Shown here one piece after another: positions 58,761 to 64,000 of a DNA stretch of 64,000 bases. A model generated the notes under the pieces. The model searched no databases. It worked only from the letters and a program-made list of their open reading frames with translations, and had not been told where the DNA came from. A program made the position numbers and the translations under genes. Numbering within the stretch: position 1 is the stretch's first letter; every line of letters starts with the position of its first letter. The stretch comes from Serratia nematodiphila DZ0503SBS1 (GTDB lineage: Bacteria; Pseudomonadota; Gammaproteobacteria; Enterobacterales; Enterobacteriaceae): contig NZ_JPUX01000002.1 of NCBI RefSeq assembly GCF_000738675.1, positions 682,001 through 746,000 on the forward strand. The letters run 5' to 3'.

Positions 58761-59303
58761 TCAGTCCAGACGCGGATAGGCATCGGCGATCTTGTCGCCG
58801 GTGAAATGCGCCACCCAGCCTTCCGGGTTGTCGAACACCCGGATCGCGGTAAAGTGCGGCGCCGAGCCCATATCGAACCAGTGGCGGGTGTTGGCCGGCA
58901 CTGAGATCAGATCGTTCTTTTCGCACAGGATCTGGAAGATCTTGCCGTCCAGATGCAGGCAAAACAGCCCCGCCCCTTCAACGAAAAAGCGCACTTCATC
59001 TTCGCCGTGCGTATGTTCGGACAGGAATTTTTCACGCAGCGCCTGGCGCTGTTCGTGGTCCGGTCGCATGCTGATCACGTCCCAGCTCTGGTAGCCCTTT
59101 TCCGCCACCAGCCGGTCGATCTCATGCTGGTAGGCGGCGATCACCGCCTCCGGCTGCGGATTGTCGCCCAGCTCGCGATCCGCCTGCCAACGCTCAAAGC
59201 GCACGCCGATCTGCGCCAGCTGGCGCTGGATTTCCTGCGCGTCGCGGCTCTGCCACAGCGGCTGCTGCGGCGCTGTATCACTGAAAATGGTCAATCCACT
59301 CAT
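58761..59303 (-). CDS. mtnD: Acireductone dioxygenase
   Basis: MtnD oxidises acireductone to the keto-acid precursor of methionine (Fe form) or to an off-pathway product plus CO (Ni form). The 180-residue cupin has the metal motif [14 protein letters not shown] and the fourth ligand in NTRHWFDMG. It overlaps mtnC by 4 bp (ATGA) in the mtnBCD operon. Confidence 0.97.
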   Translation of the reverse strand: MSGLTIFSDTAPQQPLWQSRDAQEIQRQLAQIGVRFERWQADRELGDNPQPEAVIAAYQHEIDRLVAEKGYQSWDVISMRPDHEQRQALREKFLSEHTHGEDEVRFFVEGAGLFCLHLDGKIFQILCEKNDLISVPANTRHWFDMGSAPHFTAIRVFDNPEGWVAHFTGDKIADAYPRLD

Positions 59304-59989
59304 GAGACAAACTCCCCTAAATCGATGTGATCAAAACGGCTGACCTGTGGATGCCGGCTTTGTGCGTCCGCCTCATCGCGGATCAGCTGGCAGGTATGCC
59401 AGCCGGCGGCCTGCGCCGCGTCCAGCTCCTGGTGGATATCGGACAGGAACAGCAGTTCGTCGGGCGCGATGCCGATAGCCTGCGCAATGTTGCGGTACGA
59501 CGCGGTTTCACGCTTGGCGCCGACGTGCGTGTCGAAATAGCCGCTAAACAGCGGCTGCAGATCGCCGGCGTCGCTGTGGCCGAACAGCAGCTTCTGCGCC
59601 TCCACCGAACCGGAGGAATAGACGTAAAGCTGCAGCCCCTGACGCTGCCAGGCGGCCAGCTGCCCCGCGACCTCCGGGTACAGATGCCCGCGGAAATCCC
59701 CTTCGCGATAGCCGCTACGCCAGATGATGCCCTGCAGCGCCTTGAGCGCGGTGGATTTGCGGTCTTCATCCATAAAGCGGTACAGCGCGGCGATCAGCGC
59801 GTCGAGATCCGCCTGTGGCTGGTCAATTTCAGCGCGCAGCGCCGCCAGCGGCGCGGCGACTTCGCTCTCCGTGGCGTGACGGCGAACAAAATCCGCCAGC
59901 CGTTCACGGGCATAGGGAAACAGCACCTGATGCACGAAGCGAATATCGCTGGTGGTGCCTTCAATATCGGTCACGATAGCGCGGATCAT
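59300..59989 (-). CDS. mtnC: Enolase-phosphatase E1
   Basis: The bifunctional enolase/phosphatase makes acireductone. The 229-residue HAD protein starts [20 protein letters not shown], with the nucleophile Asp in TDIEGTT and the later [11 protein letters not shown] and [13 protein letters not shown] motifs. It overlaps both neighbours by 4 bp. Confidence 0.97.
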   Translation of the reverse strand: MIRAIVTDIEGTTSDIRFVHQVLFPYARERLADFVRRHATESEVAAPLAALRAEIDQPQADLDALIAALYRFMDEDRKSTALKALQGIIWRSGYREGDFRGHLYPEVAGQLAAWQRQGLQLYVYSSGSVEAQKLLFGHSDAGDLQPLFSGYFDTHVGAKRETASYRNIAQAIGIAPDELLFLSDIHQELDAAQAAGWHTCQLIRDEADAQSRHPQVSRFDHIDLGEFVS

Positions 59990-60600
59990 TTCGCCTCCAG
60001 CAAACGACGTTGCAGTTCACACTGGAACAGGAATTCCAGCCCTTCGAGATGGCGGCGGGCTTCCGCCACCTGGCTTCCCCAGCAATAGAGACCGTGGCCG
60101 CGCACCAGAAAACCGTACTGCAGCGGCGTGACCTCGGCATAGGCCGCCACGCGCGCCGCCAGCCGGGGGATGTCCTGATCGTTATCGAAAATGGGGATCG
60201 CCACGCTGTCCAGGTGGCTGCGCTGGCCAGCGAGCGACTTTTGCATTTCGTACCCCTGCAGCACCAACGCATCGCCGCGTTCCACCCGCGACAACACGGT
60301 GGCGTTGACGGAATGGGTATGCAGCACCGCGCCAAGGTGCGGGTACAAGCGATAGAGCAGCGTATGCAGCCCGGTTTCCGCCGATGGCGTACGGCCGCTC
60401 GGCACGTGATTGTCAGCAATATCCACCCGCAGAAAATCGGCGGCGCTCAGGCTGCCTTTGTCTTTGCCGGATTCGGTGACCAGGCACTGGCGTTCGTCGA
60501 GGCGCAACGACATGTTGCCGCCGGTCGCCGGACACCAGCCTTTGTCGCCAATCCAGTGGCAGACCGCCAGTAATGCGGTAAGTTGCGGATTCTCCGTCAT
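59986..60600 (-). CDS. mtnB: Methylthioribulose-1-phosphate dehydratase
   Basis: MtnB is a class II aldolase-fold zinc enzyme that dehydrates methylthioribulose 1-phosphate. The 204-residue product has [13 protein letters not shown] and [10 protein letters not shown] for zinc binding. It is the first gene of the mtnBCD operon and is divergent from mtnE. Confidence 0.97.
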   Translation of the reverse strand: MTENPQLTALLAVCHWIGDKGWCPATGGNMSLRLDERQCLVTESGKDKGSLSAADFLRVDIADNHVPSGRTPSAETGLHTLLYRLYPHLGAVLHTHSVNATVLSRVERGDALVLQGYEMQKSLAGQRSHLDSVAIPIFDNDQDIPRLAARVAAYAEVTPLQYGFLVRGHGLYCWGSQVAEARRHLEGLEFLFQCELQRRLLEAK

Positions 60601-60682
60601 TGTTATCGTTTCCCGTTCGGTATAGCGGTCAGCAGGTGAGGCTTAGCCGGCTGCGCGACAGGCTAAGCACTTTTTCGCATTT

Positions 60683-60698
60683 AGCCATCTAAGCGTCT
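60683..60698. promoter_or_regulatory. MetJ operator between mtnB and mtnE
   Basis: AGCCATCT and AAGCGTCT are adjacent 8-mers each matching 6 of 8 met-box bases. Two boxes are the minimum for MetJ binding. Confidence 0.65.
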
Positions 60699-60764
60699 TG
60701 ATTGCCAAATACTAGCATCGTGTTATATTGACGGCAATATAAGCGCCTGGAGTATTCACCTGCT

Positions 60765-61925
60765 ATGAGCACTTCCGCATTGATTCCCGAAAGTAAACTG
60801 CCTGCCCTGGGCACCACCATCTTCACCCAGATGAGCGCGCTGGCGCAGCAGCATCAGGCGATCAACCTGTCGCAGGGCTTCCCCGATTTCGACGGGCCGG
60901 ACTACCTGAAAGCACGCCTGGCCTGGCATGTCGCCCAGGGCGCCAACCAGTATGCCCCGATGACCGGCGTGGCGGCGCTGCGCGAAGCCATCGCCGACAA
61001 AACTGCCGAGCTGTATGGCTGGCAGCCGGACGCCACCGCCGAAGTGACCGTCACCGCCGGCGCTACCGAAGCGCTGTTCGCCGCCATCACGGCACTGGTG
61101 CGCCCCGGCGATGAGGTGGTCTGTTTCGATCCGAGCTACGACAGCTACGCGCCGGCGGTGACGCTGGCCGGCGGCGTACTCAAACGCCTCGCCCTGCAGC
61201 CGCCCGCGTTTGCCGTGGATTGGCACCGGTTCGCCGCCGCGCTGTCGCCGCGCACCCGCCTGGTGATCGTCAACACGCCGCACAACCCGTCCGCCACCGC
61301 CTGGCAGGCGGAAGACATGCAGCAGCTGTGGCACGCCATCGCCGAACGCGAAATCTACGTACTCAGCGACGAGGTTTACGAACATATCTGCTTCGCCAAA
61401 GGCGGCCACGCCAGCGTGTTGGCCCACCCGCAGCTGCGCCAACGCGCGATCGCGGTCTCCTCTTTCGGCAAAACCTTCCACATGACCGGCTGGAAAGTGG
61501 GTTACTGCGTGGCGCCCGCCGCGCTGAGCGCCGAGGTGCGCAAGGTGCATCAATACCTGACCTTTTCGGTCAATACTCCGGCGCAGTTGGCGCTGGCGGA
61601 TAGCCTGCGCACCGAACCGGAGCACTGGCGACAGCTGCCGGCGTTCTATCGCGCCAAGCGCGATCGCTTTGTGCAGGCGCTGGCGAGCAGCCGACTGGAA
61701 ATTTTACCCTGCGCCGGTACATACTTCTTGCTGGCGGACTACAGCGCCATCTCCGATCTGGACGATGTGGCGTTCTGCCATTGGTTAACTGAGCACGTGG
61801 GCGTGGCGGCCATTCCGCTGTCGGTCTTCTGTGCCGATCCTTTCCCTCATAAATTGATCCGGCTGTGCTTCGCTAAACAGGACGCCACGCTGGATGCAGC
61901 TGCGGAGCGGTTATGTCGACTTTAA
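60765..61925 (+). CDS. Methionine aminotransferase (MtnE/YbdL type)
   Basis: This PLP enzyme, 386 residues, transaminates the salvage keto-acid (ketomethiobutyrate) to methionine, commonly with glutamine as donor. INLSQGFPDFDGPDYLKARL and SSFGKTFHMTGWKVGYCV (PLP Lys) are typical of fold-type I YbdL-like transaminases. It ends with 13 bp overlapping the amidase gene. The name mtnE follows from context; E. coli's closest protein is YbdL. Confidence 0.93.
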   Translation: MSTSALIPESKLPALGTTIFTQMSALAQQHQAINLSQGFPDFDGPDYLKARLAWHVAQGANQYAPMTGVAALREAIADKTAELYGWQPDATAEVTVTAGATEALFAAITALVRPGDEVVCFDPSYDSYAPAVTLAGGVLKRLALQPPAFAVDWHRFAAALSPRTRLVIVNTPHNPSATAWQAEDMQQLWHAIAEREIYVLSDEVYEHICFAKGGHASVLAHPQLRQRAIAVSSFGKTFHMTGWKVGYCVAPAALSAEVRKVHQYLTFSVNTPAQLALADSLRTEPEHWRQLPAFYRAKRDRFVQALASSRLEILPCAGTYFLLADYSAISDLDDVAFCHWLTEHVGVAAIPLSVFCADPFPHKLIRLCFAKQDATLDAAAERLCRL

Positions 61926-62686
61926 AAATTACCCTGTTGCAGCAACCGCTGGTCTGGCGCGACGGCCTCGCTAACCTGGCCGCCTTCGACGCGTTGCTGG
62001 CGCCGATCGTCGGGCGCGATCTCATCGTCTTGCCGGAAATGTTCACCACCGGTTTTGCCATGGATGCCGGCGAGAGCGCCCTGCCCGAACAGCAGGTGAT
62101 CGACTGGCTGCACGGCTGGGCGGTGAAAAGCCACGCGTTGATCGGCGGCAGCGTGGCGCTGAAAACCGCCGAAGGCGCGGTCAATCGCTTCCTGCTGGTG
62201 GAGCCGGGCGGCCAGGTGCATGCCTATGACAAACGCCATCTGTTCCGCATGGCCGGCGAACACCTGCACTACCAGGCCGGCAACCGGCGTGAAATCTTCG
62301 AGTGGCGCGGCTGGCGCATCCTGCCGCAGATCTGCTACGACCTGCGCTTCCCGGTCTGGGCGCGCTATCAGCAGGATTACGATCTGGCGCTGTACGTCGC
62401 CAACTGGCCGGCGCCGCGCAGCCGCCATTGGCAAACGCTGCTGGCGGCGCGGGCGATTGAAAATCAGGTGTATGTGGCGGGCTGCAACCGGGTGGGCGAA
62501 GACCCTAACGGCCTGAACTACAGCGGAGACAGCCTGATCATCAGCCCGCAGGGCGAGATCCTGGCGGATGCCGAGCCCGGCGCGGCCGCGCGGCTAGACG
62601 CCGAGCTGTCGCTGGAAAACCTGCAAAGTTACCGCAGCGCCTTCCCGGCCTGGCGCGACGCCGACAGCTTTCTGCGTCTTGACTGA
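61913..62686 (+). CDS. yafV: YafV-type omega-amidase (nitrilase family)
   Basis: The 257-residue C-N hydrolase has the nitrilase triad: Glu in VLPEMFTTGFA, Lys in VHAYDKRHLF and Cys in ILPQICYDLRFPVW. Omega-amidases hydrolyse 2-oxoglutaramate, the product of glutamine-dependent transamination. The 13-bp overlap with the transaminase gene fits that coupling, as does the similar Bacillus mtnE-mtnU pair. GCGGAG precedes the start. It ends tail to tail with the next gene. Confidence 0.92.
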   Translation: MSTLKITLLQQPLVWRDGLANLAAFDALLAPIVGRDLIVLPEMFTTGFAMDAGESALPEQQVIDWLHGWAVKSHALIGGSVALKTAEGAVNRFLLVEPGGQVHAYDKRHLFRMAGEHLHYQAGNRREIFEWRGWRILPQICYDLRFPVWARYQQDYDLALYVANWPAPRSRHWQTLLAARAIENQVYVAGCNRVGEDPNGLNYSGDSLIISPQGEILADAEPGAAARLDAELSLENLQSYRSAFPAWRDADSFLRLD

Positions 62687-63931
62687 TTAAACGCGGTCCC
62701 AGCCGGCGATCGTCAGGCAATAGGCCTGGATCGCCAGCGCTACGTCCGCCTGCCGCACCGCTTCGGCCGGATGATGGCTGACGCCGCCGGCGCAACGCAC
62801 AAACAGCATGCCGACCGGCCATTGCGCCGCCACGGCGATGGCGTCATGACCGGCGCCGCTCGGCAGCGCCAGGCTCTGCCCCTGTACCTGCTCGACGGCC
62901 GCCTGCCAGCGGCGCTGCAGATCGCTATCGCAGGCGGTGGCGTCAATGCGGTAAAACTCCTCGCTGGCGAAGCGCGCTCCGCGGCGTGCGCAGATCGTCT
63001 GCGCCTGCGCCAGCAACATCTCCAACAGCGCCGCCAGCGGCGCATCCTGCGGGCCGCGCACGTCGAGCGTCAATCGCACTTCGCCCGGGATCACATTGGC
63101 CGCGCCCGGCAGGCTCTCGATGCAGCCGACGGTGGCCACCAGATGCGGATCGGCGTCGCGGGTCAACGTTTCAACCGCCGTTATCCATTCCGCCGCGGCC
63201 GCCAGCGCGTCTTTGCGCTGCCCCATCGGCACCGTACCGGCATGCCCCGCATCCCCGCTAAAGACACAGTTAAGCCGACGTGCGCCGTTGATCGCCGTCA
63301 CCACGCCCAGCGCCAGGTCGGCCGCCTCCAGACATGGGCCTTGTTCGATATGCAATTCCAGATAAGCGCGGATTTCCTGCGGCGCGCGGCGCGCCTGCGC
63401 GATCGCCGTCGGCTCCAGCCCAAAGTCGCGCATGGCCTGCGCGATGCTCACCCCGTCCGCGTCAGTCTGCGCCAGCCATTCCTGCGGCCATTGGCCGGTC
63501 AAGCCGCGGCTGCCCAGCAACGTCACGCCAAAGCGAGCGCCCTCTTCGTCGGCAAAGCCGATCACCTCCAGCGCCAGCGGCAAACGGCGCCCCTGGCGGT
63601 GGTATTGCGCCACCGTTTCCAGCGCCGTGAGCACGCCGAGCATGCCGTCATAACGCCCGGCGTTGCGCACCGTGTCCAGATGCGAACCGAGCAGCAGCGC
63701 GGAGGCGCCGGGCGTTAGCCCTTCATAACGGCCACAGATATTGCCGACGCTGTCTTGCCACACCCGCATGCCGCTCTCGCGCATCCATTCGCCCACCAGA
63801 ACGTTGGCGCGCCGATGTTCCGCAGACAAATAAAGACGCGTCAGTTTACCGGGCTCCGCGCTGATCGCCGCCAGCTCGTCACAGCGCGCCATCACCCGCG
63901 CGGCGGCCTGCTGCGCCTCCTGCGGCGTCAT
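62687..63931 (-). CDS. Allantoate amidohydrolase / N-carbamoyl amino acid hydrolase (M20)
   Basis: The 414-residue protein has the family's metal motifs: GSHLDTVRNAGRYDGMLG, GFADEEGARFG, LELHIEQGP and PSGAGHDAIAVA, and ends in a VSHHPAEAV segment. It belongs to the allantoate amidohydrolase / beta-ureidopropionase branch. Its start overlaps the stop of an upstream gene (ATGA). In Klebsiella, hpxJ-hpxK show a similar transaminase-AllC pair in purine use, so an hpxK role is possible but unproven. Confidence 0.85.
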   Translation of the reverse strand: MTPQEAQQAAARVMARCDELAAISAEPGKLTRLYLSAEHRRANVLVGEWMRESGMRVWQDSVGNICGRYEGLTPGASALLLGSHLDTVRNAGRYDGMLGVLTALETVAQYHRQGRRLPLALEVIGFADEEGARFGVTLLGSRGLTGQWPQEWLAQTDADGVSIAQAMRDFGLEPTAIAQARRAPQEIRAYLELHIEQGPCLEAADLALGVVTAINGARRLNCVFSGDAGHAGTVPMGQRKDALAAAAEWITAVETLTRDADPHLVATVGCIESLPGAANVIPGEVRLTLDVRGPQDAPLAALLEMLLAQAQTICARRGARFASEEFYRIDATACDSDLQRRWQAAVEQVQGQSLALPSGAGHDAIAVAAQWPVGMLFVRCAGGVSHHPAEAVRQADVALAIQAYCLTIAGWDRV

Positions 63932-64000
63932 TCTGGCCGTCCTGCATCGTACAGCTTCCAGGCCGCCTGGAGGGCCTCCCCCTGTTGCGTGGCGAAGCCC
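63928..64000 (-). CDS. C-terminal end of an upstream gene (cut by window edge)
   Basis: The last 23 codons encode GFATQQGEALQAAWKLYDAG then RPE and stop, overlapping the amidohydrolase ATG by 4 bp. Too short to name; position would suit an aminotransferase of purine catabolism, as a guess. Confidence 0.5.
   Translation of the reverse strand, partial: GFATQQGEALQAAWKLYDAGRPE

Overview
The window looks like the chromosome of an Enterobacterales bacterium, most likely a Serratia close to S. marcescens. Backbone genes are GC-rich and keep the E. coli order fadE-gmhA-yafJ-yafK-dinB-pepD-gpt-frsA-crl-proB-proA-thrW. They are joined by a PQQ operon, a Na+-translocating NADH:quinone reductase operon and a full methionine-salvage cluster, all of which E. 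coli K-12 lacks. The genus call is inferred from gene content, not from a database search.

Left part (1-10.27 kb): pqqABC and the start of pqqD, preceded by a periplasmic soluble PQQ-type glucose dehydrogenase, so cofactor and apoenzyme genes are neighbours. Next come a YcaC-type isochorismatase-family hydrolase, a SoxS/MarA-like and a full-length AraC-type regulator, a two-TM hypothetical protein, a degraded secreted-protein gene, a TM2-domain protein and an esterase.

Island (10,275-32,791): a 17-bp repeat of the thrW tRNA 3' end brackets about 22.5 kb. At its right end lies a compact P4-like satellite: tyrosine integrase, AlpA, small orfs, the alpha primase-helicase, a replication origin with GGTGAACAG iterons, a Sid-like capsid-size protein and a one-finger Ogr/Delta activator. 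At the left end sit an iteron cluster and two decayed alpha 3' fragments, evidence of an older satellite at the same site. Between them is AT-rich cargo: an unrecognised two-gene membrane module; an epoxide-hydrolase-like enzyme, HlyD plus DUF2955 efflux pair, isochorismatase-like hydrolase, beta-class glutathione transferase, FMN reductase, LysR regulator and DoxX-like protein (together resembling a detoxification locus for reactive or aromatic compounds); and nested IS3-family elements.

Right part (32.8-64 kb): thrW, a small XRE/Ner-type regulator pair with palindromic operators, proBA, crl, frsA, gpt, pepD, LexA-boxed dinB, a GDPD-like protein lacking its usual metal ligands, an orphan immunity-like lipoprotein, nqrABCDEF-apbE-nqrM, yafK (dpaA), yafJ, gmhA, fadE with a FadR-like site, a chromosomal hok/sok-like locus, mtnK / mtnA / mtnDCB / mtnE-yafV with MetJ boxes in both divergent promoters, and an allantoate-amidohydrolase-like gene. 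The mtn genes recycle methylthioribose to methionine, and the overlapping YafV amidase probably clears the keto-glutaramate made by the MtnE transaminase.
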